The notes: generated from the sequence alone by a model not told the origin. A DNA stretch of 52,034 nucleotides from UBA6136 sp044237765 (GCA_044237765.1 JBIIEQ010000014.1:1-52034); one strand, 5' to 3'; positions 1 through 9,045 are shown, counted from the first letter of the stretch. Program-made: numbers and translations.

Positions 1-2
1 GC

Positions 3-776
3 ATCGTGCGGGCCGACCACTTGTCCAAGATCCCCTCGGGAAGCCTGCTCTACGACATCCAGAACCCGTTCGTCTTCATTCCAAGAGTGAATTTCGAGAA
101 CCATTTCGATACCGGCATCGGACCCCACGATGCATCGAATTATCGGCTGCGCATGCGGCCGATAATTCCGGTGGATATCAATGAGGACTGGGGTCTCAGG
201 ACGCGGACGACGGTGAACATGACCTACCAGAGCGCGATCTACCCGGGCGGGACGAACCAGCTGGGTTTCGGCGATATGGATCTGGAGTTTTATTTCACGC
301 CGAATCACTCGCTTGCACATGATGCGCTGGTGGTCGGCGCGGGGCCGTCGGTGCACATCCCGACGGCGACGCAGAGCCTGATCGGTTTGCGCCAGTGGGG
401 GCTGGGCGCTTCGGCGGCGGTGATCTGGCAGCCGGCCACCATCTATGCGCTGAAGGGATTTACCCTGTGGTCGAATGTGAACCAATCTTTTGGAGTGGGT
501 ACCGGCGATGGGACGCAGCCGATGAAGTTTCTGTTTCTGCAGCCGGGCTTTTCCTACACCTTCGCCTCGGATGTGTCGCTGGGGCTTTACTCGGAAACGG
601 CCTACAACTGGAATACCGATCAGTGGACGGTGCCGATCAATGCCTCGGTCAGCACGCTGGTCGCACCCGGCGGGCAGAATATCGTGGTGACATTAGCCGG
701 TCGCTACTACGCCGAGCGCGGCCTGTCGGACCCGCAGTGGGGCGCGCAGCTGAATTTCAATTTCCTGTTTCCGTAG
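3..776 (+). CDS. Outer-membrane beta-barrel transporter-like protein (5' partial)
   Basis: This is the C-terminal part of a gene that begins upstream of the window; the frame is open from the first bases and ends at TAG 774-776. The roughly 256 visible residues are rich in alternating aromatic and polar strands, with motifs such as PVDINEDWGLRTRT and HIPTATQSLIGLRQWGLG, and end in FNFLFP. A terminal aromatic residue is typical of an outer-membrane barrel. The pattern resembles proteins annotated as 'transporter' or MetA-pathway phenol-degradation-like (PF13557). The substrate is unknown. Because the N terminus is missing, I cannot check for a signal peptide. Barrel fold is fairly sure; the family name is a resemblance judged by eye. 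Confidence 0.6.
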   Translation: MVRADHLSKIPSGSLLYDIQNPFVFIPRVNFENHFDTGIGPHDASNYRLRMRPIIPVDINEDWGLRTRTTVNMTYQSAIYPGGTNQLGFGDMDLEFYFTPNHSLAHDALVVGAGPSVHIPTATQSLIGLRQWGLGASAAVIWQPATIYALKGFTLWSNVNQSFGVGTGDGTQPMKFLFLQPGFSYTFASDVSLGLYSETAYNWNTDQWTVPINASVSTLVAPGGQNIVVTLAGRYYAERGLSDPQWGAQLNFNFLFP

Positions 777-832
777 TCGCTCAGCGGGAACCTATGCCGC
801 ATAACCTGACCCACTATCGATTCGGAATTCAG

Positions 833-1450
833 TCAGCCCCCCCGGCCGGCATTCACCTCAAACCACTGATCCAGCACGGCATGCGCTTCTTCGATGCCGA
901 CTCTTTTCAATGATGAAAAGAGCTGCACGGTGGTCGGTATCTCGTAGTGCGTTCTCAGGATGCCTGTCACCTTGTGCAGCACATCCATGGCTGCACCACG
1001 GCTGAGCTTGTCCGACTTGGTCAGGGTCACATGGACCGCCAGCCCGAAGTGCTGACACCAGTCGATCATCCGGTGATCGAAGTCAGTCAGCGGATGACGG
1101 ATATCCATGATGAGGAAGACGCCCTTGAGCGCCTCGCGCTTGCTGAGGTAACTCTCGATCATGCCGCCCCAGGATTTGTGCATGGCTTCCGGCACCTTGG
1201 CATAGCCGTATCCCGGCAGGTCGACGAGGCGGCGGGTATCGTCCAGGGTGAAGAAATTGAGCAGCTGGGTGCGGCCGGGCGTTTTGCTTACCCGGGCCAG
1301 CGACTTCTGGTTGGTAATCGTGTTGATGGCGCTGGATTTACCCGCATTGGAGCGACCGGCAAACGCTACTTCCAGCCCCTGGTCGACCGGGGCGTTATTG
1401 AGCCGGGATGCGCTCGCCAGAAAACTGGCCTTGTGATAGAGGGGATTCAA
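833..1450 (-). CDS. engB: Ribosome biogenesis GTP-binding protein EngB/YihA
   Basis: A TRAFAC-class small GTPase needed for ribosome assembly and cell division in bacteria that depend on it; it acts in the cytoplasm. With the TTG start at 1450 the protein has 205 residues, close to the 210 of E. coli YihA. The P-loop GRSNAGKS lies at about residues 32-39, the switch region SKTPGRTQ follows, G3 is DLPGYG and G4 is TKSD. The frame stays open 30 codons further upstream, but that extension is not conserved-looking. The TTG fits the family's usual N-terminal NPLY and is preceded by GGTGG. It diverges from the cytochrome c4 gene, the order seen in Pseudomonas. Confidence 0.9.
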   Translation of the reverse strand: MNPLYHKASFLASASRLNNAPVDQGLEVAFAGRSNAGKSSAINTITNQKSLARVSKTPGRTQLLNFFTLDDTRRLVDLPGYGYAKVPEAMHKSWGGMIESYLSKREALKGVFLIMDIRHPLTDFDHRMIDWCQHFGLAVHVTLTKSDKLSRGAAMDVLHKVTGILRTHYEIPTTVQLFSSLKRVGIEEAHAVLDQWFEVNAGRGG

Positions 1451-1472
1451 AGGTTTCCACCAGGCTGTATTA

Positions 1473-1501
1473 TTGACTTTTCTAGTGTACCCGTATTTTA
1501 T
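1473..1501 (+). promoter_or_regulatory. Candidate sigma-70 promoter for cytochrome c4
   Basis: TTGACT (1473-1478) is followed after 17 bases by TTTTAT (1496-1501), in the divergent engB/cytochrome c4 gap. It points towards the cytochrome gene and would leave a leader of about 100 bases. The -35 is good and the -10 is weak; judged by eye only. Confidence 0.3.
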
Positions 1502-1607
1502 GAGCTGCCTACGACAGGCGGCGTTCGTGGCACTATTCATGACCTGATGCAGGGCGCAGTGGTTTACCCACTTCGGAACATATCAACAAGAACACGAGGT
1601 AGCGGGA

Positions 1608-2210
1608 ATGAGGAGTTTAAAATTTTCGGTGGGCGCCGCGCTGATGGGTTGCGCCCTGCTGGCCCAGGCCGGCGGCAACGCGACGGAAGGCCAGGAAAAA
1701 GCTGCGGCCTGCGGCGGCTGCCATGGCGAGGACGGCAATGGCACGGCTCCGATCTTTCCGAAACTGGCCGGTCAGCACCCCTCGTACATCTACAAGCAAT
1801 TAATGGACTTTAAGACACAAAAGCGTGTACAGCCCACCATGAATGCGATGGCGGAACCTCTGTCCGAGGACGACATGCAGGATATCGCCGCGTTCTACGC
1901 CAGCCAGAAGCCAACTTCCGAGAGTGGCGCTGTCAATACCAGCGGGAAAAACCTCTACTTCGCCGGGAATGCGGCCTCCGGTGTCCCCGCTTGCTCCGGC
2001 TGTCACAGCCCGGCAGGTTCCGGCAACCCACAGGCGGTGTTCCCGAAACTGCACGGCCAATACTCCGCCTATGTCGAGAAGACGCTCCATGATTTTAAGG
2101 CGGGTGAACGCGGCAATGACATGAACGCCATGATGCGCAGCGTGGCGGCCAAGCTCAGCGAGACCGAAATCAGCGCGGTTGCCGAGTATGTCTCCACCTT
2201 GAATCACTGA
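1608..2210 (+). CDS. Diheme cytochrome c4
   Basis: A periplasmic electron carrier made of two cytochrome c domains, which feeds electrons to terminal oxidases. The 200-residue protein has a signal peptide (about residues 1-21, ending AQA) and two heme-attachment motifs, CGGCH at 35-39 and CSGCH at 129-133. The two halves are internally similar (FPKLAGQHPSYIYKQL and FPKLHGQYSAYVEKTL), the duplication characteristic of c4. Candidate axial methionines lie in TMNAM and MNAMM. The ATG is preceded by the purine-rich GAGGTAGCGGGA. It sits next to dsbA, whose pathway keeps secreted cysteines in the right state; this neighbourhood is also seen in Pseudomonas. Confidence 0.93.
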   Translation: MRSLKFSVGAALMGCALLAQAGGNATEGQEKAAACGGCHGEDGNGTAPIFPKLAGQHPSYIYKQLMDFKTQKRVQPTMNAMAEPLSEDDMQDIAAFYASQKPTSESGAVNTSGKNLYFAGNAASGVPACSGCHSPAGSGNPQAVFPKLHGQYSAYVEKTLHDFKAGERGNDMNAMMRSVAAKLSETEISAVAEYVSTLNH

Positions 2211-2284
2211 GCCAGCTCCCCGAAATCGCTGCTAGGCGGTCTGTGGACCGCCGCTTCAATGACATACGACCCAGAGAGAACAGC

Positions 2285-2932
2285 ATGAAGAAATCATTAA
2301 TGAGCCTGATGACCGTCATTGCCCTGGCGGCATCGTTTGCCTTTACGCCAGCATACGCCGAAGAGTTCAAGGAAGGCACGGATTACGATCTCGTCAATCC
2401 TCCCATGCCGACGGCCGATCCCGCCAAAATCGAGGTGCTGGAGTTTTTCTGGTACGGCTGCCCGCACTGCTACCACTTTGAGCCCGATCTGAATGCCTGG
2501 ATCAAGTCGAAGCCTGCGTCGGTCGACTTCCATCGTCAGCCCGCCGTATTCAATGAGCAATGGGCCGCGCATGCCAAGGCGTTCTTCACCGCCGAGGCGC
2601 TGGGCGTACTGGACAAGTTGCACGGGGACTTCTACGACGCGATCCAAAACAAGCGGGAAAAGCTGGAATCGGAGGAGGACCAGGCCAAGTTCTTCGTCGC
2701 GCATGGCGTGGCCGAGGCGGACTTCCATCAGGCCTATAAATCCTTCGCCGTGGACTCCAAGATGCGTCAGGCCAGCGGCCTGGCGGCCAAGTACGGCATC
2801 ACCGGCACTCCGGCACTGGTCGTGAACGGCAAGTACGTGGTCAGCCCCGGTAAGGCGAAATCCTTCCCGCGCATGATCGAGATCACCAACGCCTTGATCA
2901 AAAAGGAATTGGCCTCCGCCGCCAAGAAGTGA
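2285..2932 (+). CDS. dsbA: Thiol:disulfide interchange protein DsbA
   Basis: A periplasmic oxidase that forms disulfide bonds in secreted proteins. The start chosen is ATG 2285, which gives a clear signal peptide (about residues 1-25, ending AYA) and follows the purine-rich AGAGAGAACAGC; an upstream in-frame ATG at 2243 would bury that signal. The 215-residue protein has a thioredoxin fold with the DsbA active site CPHC at residues 59-62 and the cis-proline loop TGTPALVVNG near the C terminus. The length is normal. It is probably co-transcribed or at least neighbour-conserved with cytochrome c4 upstream and the EEP hydrolase that begins 24 bases downstream. Confidence 0.95.
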   Translation: MKKSLMSLMTVIALAASFAFTPAYAEEFKEGTDYDLVNPPMPTADPAKIEVLEFFWYGCPHCYHFEPDLNAWIKSKPASVDFHRQPAVFNEQWAAHAKAFFTAEALGVLDKLHGDFYDAIQNKREKLESEEDQAKFFVAHGVAEADFHQAYKSFAVDSKMRQASGLAAKYGITGTPALVVNGKYVVSPGKAKSFPRMIEITNALIKKELASAAKK

Positions 2933-2956
2933 TCCAAGGCCGACCGGGCGGGGATC

Positions 2957-3814
2957 ATGCATCCCTCGCCCGGGCCCGGCAAAGTCCAGATGGACCTGAC
3001 AATCCCCATTTCCTCCGACTCAGCCGAGGAAGCGCCCCCCACTCATTCGCGGCGCCTGCGGCTGGCCAGCTTCAACATTCAGACGGGCATCAACACCGCC
3101 AGTTACCGGGACATGATTACCGGCAGCTGGCGGCATGTGTGGCCCAGTCGCAGGCGCCTGCCCAATCTCAACCGCATCGCCCAACTGCTGAAGCCCTACG
3201 ATATCGTGGGCCTGCAGGAAGTCGATGGCGGGGGCCTGCGCAGCCACAAAATCGTCCAGACCCAATACCTGGCGGAGCATGGCGGCTTCCCTCATTGGCA
3301 TAATCAGATCAACCGTCGCATGGGTCCCATCGCCATGCACAGCAACGGTCTGCTGAGCCGAATCAAGCCTCACGAAGTGATCGATTACAAGCTGCCCGGA
3401 CTGCCCGGACGCGGCGCGGTGCTGGCCCGCTTCGGGCGCGGCAATGCACCCCATGAATCGTTGAACGTGTGCGTGGTTCACCTGGCGCTGAGTCAGCGGG
3501 CAAGGATGCGGCAACTGGGCTTTGTCGCCGAATTGCTGCAGCATCATCCTTATGCAGTGGTGATGGGCGATTTCAACTGCGAGCCCGGCTCACCGGAACT
3601 GCAACTACTGACCCGCTCGACCGAGCTTTGCGATCCTGCCTGCGTCGTGCACACCTGGCCCAGCTGGCAGCCGCAGCGGATGATCGACCACATCCTCGTC
3701 ACGCCGAGCCTGGGCGTTGAGCATCTGAAGGTGTTGCATTTCGCATGCTCGGATCATTTGCCGATCGCCATGGAGATCGTCCTGCCGACCGAGCTCAATC
3801 TGCATGGCCATTGA
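2957..3814 (+). CDS. Endonuclease/exonuclease/phosphatase (EEP) family protein
   Basis: A 285-residue Mg-dependent hydrolase of the EEP superfamily (DNase I / exonuclease III fold). Visible signatures in order are SFNIQTG, the metal-binding GLQEVDGGG, VVHLAL, MGDFNCEPGS, MIDHILV and the C-terminal SDHLPIAMEI, which carry the catalytic Asn, Glu, Asp and His residues. No signal peptide is seen. The start is ATG 2957 or the internal ATG 2990; the first ~30 residues are low in conserved-looking sequence. It follows dsbA, as in Pseudomonas genomes. The substrate (nucleic acid, phospholipid or other phosphoester) cannot be read from the sequence. Confidence 0.85.
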   Translation: MHPSPGPGKVQMDLTIPISSDSAEEAPPTHSRRLRLASFNIQTGINTASYRDMITGSWRHVWPSRRRLPNLNRIAQLLKPYDIVGLQEVDGGGLRSHKIVQTQYLAEHGGFPHWHNQINRRMGPIAMHSNGLLSRIKPHEVIDYKLPGLPGRGAVLARFGRGNAPHESLNVCVVHLALSQRARMRQLGFVAELLQHHPYAVVMGDFNCEPGSPELQLLTRSTELCDPACVVHTWPSWQPQRMIDHILVTPSLGVEHLKVLHFACSDHLPIAMEIVLPTELNLHGH

Positions 3815-3835
3815 TCCGGCCGGTATAAACATGAT

Positions 3836-3866
3836 CCCGTTCGGGTTGAGCCTGTCGAAACCCGCA
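3836..3866. repeat. Short dispersed-type repeat CGTTCGGG..GCCTGTCGAA
   Basis: The gap between the EEP gene and the ABC ATPase contains CCGTTCGGGTTGAGCCTGTC followed by GAAACCCG. It resembles a short extragenic motif (CCGTTCGGGCTGAGCCTGTC type) that recurs in many proteobacterial genomes. Only one copy was noticed in this window, so it is called from memory of the motif, not from local repetition. Confidence 0.4.
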
Positions 3867-3947
3867 CTCCGACGAAATTCCTCCGCGAGATCTCGAGTAA
3901 GCGCTACCGCGAGCCAAGCCATCAAGCCCTTGGATTACGACAGCCCG

Positions 3948-5174
3948 CTAAACGGCGGACGTCAGGCGACCCTGCAAGGCGAGCAACCCGCCGGCTTCGG
4001 ATAGATGCGCCTGGGTCACAGGGAGATCGAGCAAATGCGAGTGGTAACTCAACCAGTGCCCGCCTGACCGGAAGCCCCCCGCGACCCGGTAAACGCCCGC
4101 CGAAAGGCCGAGAAAGGGCAGCTCCAGCACACTTTCGCCGCGCACATCCCACTCAAAACCCCCATTCAAATCCGAGTCGAAGGTGGCCATCAGCAGTCCG
4201 CCGGGATTCCAGAACTGGAGCAGCAGACTCGCCGAATCGAACCTTGAATCGGCCTCATGACGCACTCGCAACCGGAGGGGACGGGCGGTCCTGACCCCAT
4301 CCCTGACCCCATCCCCGACTCCACCGCCCTCCAGTGCAAGGCCGGTCAAGCGAAGCCTGCCGGAGAAATCAGCCGGCATCACCGGCGCCAGACCCATGGG
4401 CTCGAGGGCACGATCGAGGAAACCCGTAGCCTCGTAGTATTTTCGGAACAGCGCGTCGGTTTCGCCCAGAGCCAAGGCTTCGCCATCGAACAACAGTAAA
4501 CAGCGATCGGCGATATGCCGCACATTCATTTCGGAATGGGAGACCAGCAGAATGGTGGTGCCGGCCTGTTTCAGCTGGTCCAGCCGCTGCAAACAACGCA
4601 TCTGGAAGGCTACGTCGCCGACCGCAAGCACTTCGTCAATCAGCAAAATATCCATCGGCGCAGCGGTGGCGATGGAAAACTCCAGCCGGGCATACATGCC
4701 GTCGGAATAACGCTTGACGGGCTGATCGAGCGATTTCTGGAGCCCTGAAAACTCAACGATCCGGTCCAGCAAGGTATCCGTCTCAGGCTTGCTGAATCCC
4801 AGTTCCGAACACTTGATATAGATGTTTTCGCGTCCGGTCAGCAGGGGCTGCAGGCCGCCTCCCAGCCGTATTAGCGAGGTCACGGCACCGCTGCGAGTAA
4901 TGCGACCCTGATCAGGACGATATTCGCCATTGATGAGACGCAGGAGGGTGCTTTTGCCGGCGCCATTCGGGCCGATGATGCCGATGCATTCGCCTCGATG
5001 CGCCTCGAAGCTGACGCCATGCACGGCCCAGAACTCATCCAGGCGCAAAGTCGTGGAGGGTTTTCGACGAAAAAGTCGCCGCATCAGGTCGGCAATCCCA
5101 TAACGGACGGTCGCAAGCGTGGTCCGCCGAAACTTCTTGCCGACCTGTTCGCAGCGAATGATGGGAGGGGTCAT
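3948..5174 (-). CDS. Wzt-like polysaccharide ABC transporter ATP-binding protein
   Basis: A 408-residue ABC ATPase of the polysaccharide/teichoic-acid exporter type (Wzt, TagH). The N-terminal domain has Walker A GPNGAGKST, the family's variant signature RYSDGMYARLEFS and Walker B ILLIDEVLAVGD. A C-terminal domain (from about residue 265) resembles the Wzt carbohydrate-binding beta-sandwich that selects the glycan. Such ATPases work with a membrane permease (Wzm), but none is next to it: hemY lies upstream with a 62-base gap and the EEP gene lies downstream on the other strand. The linker between the domains carries an in-frame 12-base duplication. The export substrate is unknown. Confidence 0.85.
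   Translation of the reverse strand: MTPPIIRCEQVGKKFRRTTLATVRYGIADLMRRLFRRKPSTTLRLDEFWAVHGVSFEAHRGECIGIIGPNGAGKSTLLRLINGEYRPDQGRITRSGAVTSLIRLGGGLQPLLTGRENIYIKCSELGFSKPETDTLLDRIVEFSGLQKSLDQPVKRYSDGMYARLEFSIATAAPMDILLIDEVLAVGDVAFQMRCLQRLDQLKQAGTTILLVSHSEMNVRHIADRCLLLFDGEALALGETDALFRKYYEATGFLDRALEPMGLAPVMPADFSGRLRLTGLALEGGGVGDGVRDGVRTARPLRLRVRHEADSRFDSASLLLQFWNPGGLLMATFDSDLNGGFEWDVRGESVLELPFLGLSAGVYRVAGGFRSGGHWLSYHSHLLDLPVTQAHLSEAGGLLALQGRLTSAV
4291..4326. repeat. 12-base tandem repeat in the ABC ATPase linker
   Basis: CTGACCCCATCC occurs twice in a row (4291-4302, 4303-4314), followed by a degraded third unit CCGACTCCACCG. On the coding (minus) strand it encodes the Gly-Val/Arg-Asp-rich stretch GVGDGVRDGVRT between the ATPase and C-terminal domains. 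Unit length is a multiple of three, so copy-number change would keep the frame. Confidence 0.7.
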
Positions 5175-5236
5175 GTCGGGAATGACGCCGAACCGGTCAG
5201 ACCGTCGTGTTAGTCGTGTTACCGGGAACTCGTGTC

Positions 5237-6511
5237 TTATTCCGGGATTGCGGCCTCTGCGGGCACCAAGATGGCCACTGCCTTGCTCAGTGCCGCAGGA
5301 TCTACCGGCTCCTTCGCGGCCAGTTTGAGACCTTGTCGGTATAGAACCCCCGCCGCGACATCCTCTTTCCTGTCGTGTAGCAGGTCACCCAACAGCTTGC
5401 AGGCCTCCATCGTCGGTTCAAGTGTCAGGCTGCGCTGCAGATACGTAGTGGCCTTTTCGGCCTGGCCGGCGCGTAGCGCAAAACGACCCAGGACATGCAG
5501 TAGTTGGGCGTCATCCCGCTGCGGGCCCAGCCAGTCCTCGGCACCCTGCAACTGTCGGGAGGCATCAGCCATTTCAATTCCGGAGTACAACCGCAGCAAT
5601 TCGGGGTCCCAGTCCCGTCCCAGGGCCAGGCGGAGATCTTCTTCAACCTCTTCGCCCATGCCAGCGTCGATCATGCCTTTGCAGTAGGGCAGGACGACGG
5701 CCAGCTCCATCCTTACATTAGCCGGCACCATCCGCCAGATTTCGCGAATCCGCGTCGGATCACGGGTCAAGGCCCGTTTTTCCAGCAAGGTTCTGTAAGC
5801 CTCGATTTCCAACCTTCTGAGCTCACCCTCTGGCATGAGCTTGCCTTCGCGCAACACGGGAATCAGATGATGGAGGGCGTCCCAGTCACGGGTCTGGATG
5901 TAGGCGTCACCCATCATCCTCAAGACCACGGGATGATTGGCATGAGTCCGGTTGATTTCGGTCAGCTGCTCCAGCGCCTCTTCATATTGGTGGGACCCCA
6001 TCAGGAGTTTGACGCGACTGAGGTTCACGGCCAGTTCGGCCTCGGGCGCGCTTTTCCGGGCCAGCTTCAGGTAATCATCGCGCTGCTCGTGGGCACCCCG
6101 CGCATGGGCGGCCCGGGCCGCGGTCAGATAATTAAACAATGGCAGACTGCTGTCTCCAGCGTGTCGAATCAGCGTTCGCTCGGCTTTTTCCCACTTGCCT
6201 TCGATGGTCTCGATGAGCCCGGCCACCAGCGCTTCCAATGAGCGTTTGCTGCGCTGTTCGCTGTTCCGCTTCTTTATGGAGTCGGGCAGCTTTGCCGCGC
6301 CTGTCATGAAGCGAATACCGAAGTAAAGGGCGAGAAACAGCAAGGTGAGAAAAATGATGACGAAGTACAACGAGGTTTCAAGCACCCAGTCGCCAATACC
6401 GAGGATGACGTATCCGGCATTGCCAGAGGCGCTCATTTGCTTGTAGCCGAACGCCACCAACCCGAGGATCAGGAAAAACGCCGCCAGCGAAAAGACGATT
6501 TTTCTCCTCAC
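5237..6511 (-). CDS. hemY: HemY-type inner-membrane TPR protein of heme biosynthesis
   Basis: A 424-residue HemY family protein (the proteobacterial membrane protein, not the Bacillus oxidase). Two N-terminal membrane segments (about residues 5-22 and 42-62) are followed by the HemY N-domain and a long helical TPR-like region with Ala/Leu-rich repeats. The family is tied to late heme biosynthesis in the inner membrane; its biochemical role is poorly defined. The GTG start overlaps the stop of the hemD-hemX gene by 4 bases (GTGA), showing translational coupling in the order hemC, hemD-hemX, hemY. The 424-residue length is only slightly longer than E. coli HemY (398). Confidence 0.85.
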   Translation of the reverse strand: MRRKIVFSLAAFFLILGLVAFGYKQMSASGNAGYVILGIGDWVLETSLYFVIIFLTLLFLALYFGIRFMTGAAKLPDSIKKRNSEQRSKRSLEALVAGLIETIEGKWEKAERTLIRHAGDSSLPLFNYLTAARAAHARGAHEQRDDYLKLARKSAPEAELAVNLSRVKLLMGSHQYEEALEQLTEINRTHANHPVVLRMMGDAYIQTRDWDALHHLIPVLREGKLMPEGELRRLEIEAYRTLLEKRALTRDPTRIREIWRMVPANVRMELAVVLPYCKGMIDAGMGEEVEEDLRLALGRDWDPELLRLYSGIEMADASRQLQGAEDWLGPQRDDAQLLHVLGRFALRAGQAEKATTYLQRSLTLEPTMEACKLLGDLLHDRKEDVAAGVLYRQGLKLAAKEPVDPAALSKAVAILVPAEAAIPE

Positions 6512-9045
6512 AACCGCTCTCCGGATTCTTCGATAGGTTCGGCTTCAGGCCGGGCGGGGGCCGGACCCACCTCCGAAGGAGTGGCGATCGGCTGTGCAGG
6601 CTCGGACTCCGAGACAGGCGGTCTGTCTGGTGTTGGCTGAGGCGAGGTCTCCTTGGGAGGCTCTGCCGAGGGGGGCGGACCGGCTTCGGCCGGGGCGGGA
6701 TTGGCGGGCGACGCATCGACCGCGGGTGCTGCCGATGCCGAGTCTGGCGCCGGGGTTTCCGCTTTCGCGCCGGATTTGCCTTTCTTGCCGGGGGCCGTTT
6801 TTTCGGACTTCTTGCCCTTTGTGTCCTTGGCGGCGGGCGGCTCGACGGACTGCGGGGTTGGAACGGGAGCCACAACCGCCGGTTCAGGGCTTGCCGGTGC
6901 CGGCGCACTATTGGCTTCATCCCGCGGCTTGCCACGCATCACGGCATCTTCGGCTTCCAGCCTCAGCTTCTCGATATTCTGCAGCATGATCATGGACTTG
7001 CTGATATCGGGGTAGGCCACCGTGAAGGAGCGTTCGGCCAGCGAATTCAGCGCATCCAGCATGGCTCTGGTTTCGCCGGCGGCCGTGTCGAAATGCTGAC
7101 CGACCCAGTCGATGGCCGTCGCCAGACTGTCGCGGTAAAGCTGCTCGTCGTTCCGCAGCAGCGCGGCCCTCGATGACTCCAGCTTGAGCAGCAGCAATTG
7201 CCGCAACACCTCCACCTGTTCCGGGGCCAGCAAGGCCTCGACCGGCTGATCGGTGCGGCGCACGGTGACCAGATCCTTGAAACCACGAAGGGCGCTGTCG
7301 AAAGCATCGCCCTGTTCCTCGGGGCCTTGCTCATCCGCCTTGGCTTGCTGCTCTTCCTTGGCTTTTTCGTGTTGCTTGACAGTCCCCGCATGCGGCAAGA
7401 GCAGTGGCAACGCAGGGACTTTTTTCTCCAACGCGAGGAGCTGGGAGGAGAGCCCGACCAAGTCGGGCGCCTGAATCTTGCGCACCGCCGCCATTTCTTC
7501 CGCCAGCGCCTCACGCACCTTGTATACGGCGGGATCCGCACTTTCATGCAAACGCTGATCGGCAGCCTCCATGGCGGCCAGCACGGATTTGACATCCCCA
7601 ACCAGATTCAACTTCTGGTTGGCCACACTCAAAAGGTATTCCGCATCGGTGATCAACAGGTCACCACGGGTTTTATTCAGCTGTCGCTGAATCTGCTGAA
7701 TGGCGCCAGCGAACTCCCCACGTGTAGATTCCAGCTTGACGTCCAGCTGTTCGGCCTGGTCGCCGAGGCGCCTTTCGATCTTGGCATCATTTCCCGACAG
7801 CTGGCTTTGCAACGTCGCGACCTGCGAGTGCAAGGCGGCAATGTCTGACTGAACCGAGGTGATCTGGTGGGTGACTTCCTGTACCTGATGAGTCTTGTCC
7901 GTGATCTGCCCGCCGAGTCCCTCCTGGCGTGAGCGCAGTTCCTGCAGCAGAAACCATCCTCCTGCCGCCAACCCGATGACGCCCAGCAACACCATGTAGC
8001 CGACCCAGGCCAGGCTACGCGACTTCTTGGGCGGCTTAACCTTGTCGGTGGTGACAGGTTCCTGAACGGTCGAGGACTCCATCTCGGGCTGGATATCTTT
8101 TTCCTGATTAGTCAACGGCTTATCCCCATCTTGATCTGGTTCGATATTGACTGCCTGGCTCTCGATTGGCGCATCGGCAGGGGCGATTAGTATTTCTGGT
8201 TCGGGCGGATTGGAGGCGGGCTCGATCAGCGCAACGGCCAACGGGCCTAGCCCGGTTTTGCGGGCATGAGCAAACTGCTTGATGGCCTGCACGATGCCCT
8301 CGTCGCTTGCCTGCTCCGCGGTCAAGATCCTGAGCCAACCCTGCTCACGTGCCTGATTCGCAATGCGCTCGCTCGGAACTACCAGCGCCGGCCGGAAGTG
8401 ACCATCAAGCCCGGTCTCCAGCAGCAACCCGGTCAAGTGTGCCAGTGCTTCGCCGCTGGTCACGACCACGACATCATGACTGTCCTCTTGCCAGGCGATG
8501 AGGCTGGACGAAAACGCCTCTTTCGACACCGGAACACGACGGTACACTTCGGCATAGGCGACATCGGCGCCGCGCTCACGGAGGATATCCGCCAGATGCT
8601 CGCGCCCACCCTCGCCGCGCACGATCAGAATCCGTTGACCGGTCACCTGAGCCATTCGGGGATCGGCCAGCAAGGCTTCACTATTGAATTGAGGATAGGG
8701 CACCAGATCGGCCGTCAAGCCGGCCTCGGCGAGGGCGCCCGCCGTCGCCTCGCCGACAGCGGCGAGGCGGGTGACGCCGGCAACCGACCCAACCCAGCCA
8801 TTAATACCCAGCGCAAAGCGCACCGCATTGGCACTGACAAAAATCAACCAATCCCAGGGTTCGGCCGCATTCAACAATGCGGTGGCCACGGATGAATCCA
8901 GGGGCGGAGCGATACTCAGCAGAGGCGCCAGCACGGCTTTCCCGCCTGCCTCGGTGATGAGCTGCGCCAGACCATCACCCTGTCTGGCGGGCCGGGTCAC
9001 CAGCACGGTCATTCCAGCCAGTGGGGCCATAGCGTGAGCGGTCAT
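6508..9045 (-). CDS. hemDX: Fused uroporphyrinogen-III synthase (HemD) and HemX membrane protein
   Basis: One 845-residue frame joins two usually separate proteins. Residues 1 to about 260 are uroporphyrinogen-III synthase, which closes hydroxymethylbilane into uroporphyrinogen III; recognisable stretches are VLVTRPARQG, FVSANAV, VGEATA and VVVTSGEAL. After a variable acidic linker, one membrane segment (344-366) leads into the HemX domain: a long periplasmic-type coiled coil (about 370-450) and helical region. From about residue 712 the tail is rich in Pro, Ala, Glu and Lys and probably disordered. No stop or frameshift separates the parts. The ATG overlaps hemC by 4 bases. Such fusions are known in some gammaproteobacteria. 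Confidence 0.9.
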   Translation of the reverse strand: MTAHAMAPLAGMTVLVTRPARQGDGLAQLITEAGGKAVLAPLLSIAPPLDSSVATALLNAAEPWDWLIFVSANAVRFALGINGWVGSVAGVTRLAAVGEATAGALAEAGLTADLVPYPQFNSEALLADPRMAQVTGQRILIVRGEGGREHLADILRERGADVAYAEVYRRVPVSKEAFSSSLIAWQEDSHDVVVVTSGEALAHLTGLLLETGLDGHFRPALVVPSERIANQAREQGWLRILTAEQASDEGIVQAIKQFAHARKTGLGPLAVALIEPASNPPEPEILIAPADAPIESQAVNIEPDQDGDKPLTNQEKDIQPEMESSTVQEPVTTDKVKPPKKSRSLAWVGYMVLLGVIGLAAGGWFLLQELRSRQEGLGGQITDKTHQVQEVTHQITSVQSDIAALHSQVATLQSQLSGNDAKIERRLGDQAEQLDVKLESTRGEFAGAIQQIQRQLNKTRGDLLITDAEYLLSVANQKLNLVGDVKSVLAAMEAADQRLHESADPAVYKVREALAEEMAAVRKIQAPDLVGLSSQLLALEKKVPALPLLLPHAGTVKQHEKAKEEQQAKADEQGPEEQGDAFDSALRGFKDLVTVRRTDQPVEALLAPEQVEVLRQLLLLKLESSRAALLRNDEQLYRDSLATAIDWVGQHFDTAAGETRAMLDALNSLAERSFTVAYPDISKSMIMLQNIEKLRLEAEDAVMRGKPRDEANSAPAPASPEPAVVAPVPTPQSVEPPAAKDTKGKKSEKTAPGKKGKSGAKAETPAPDSASAAPAVDASPANPAPAEAGPPPSAEPPKETSPQPTPDRPPVSESEPAQPIATPSEVGPAPARPEAEPIEESGERL

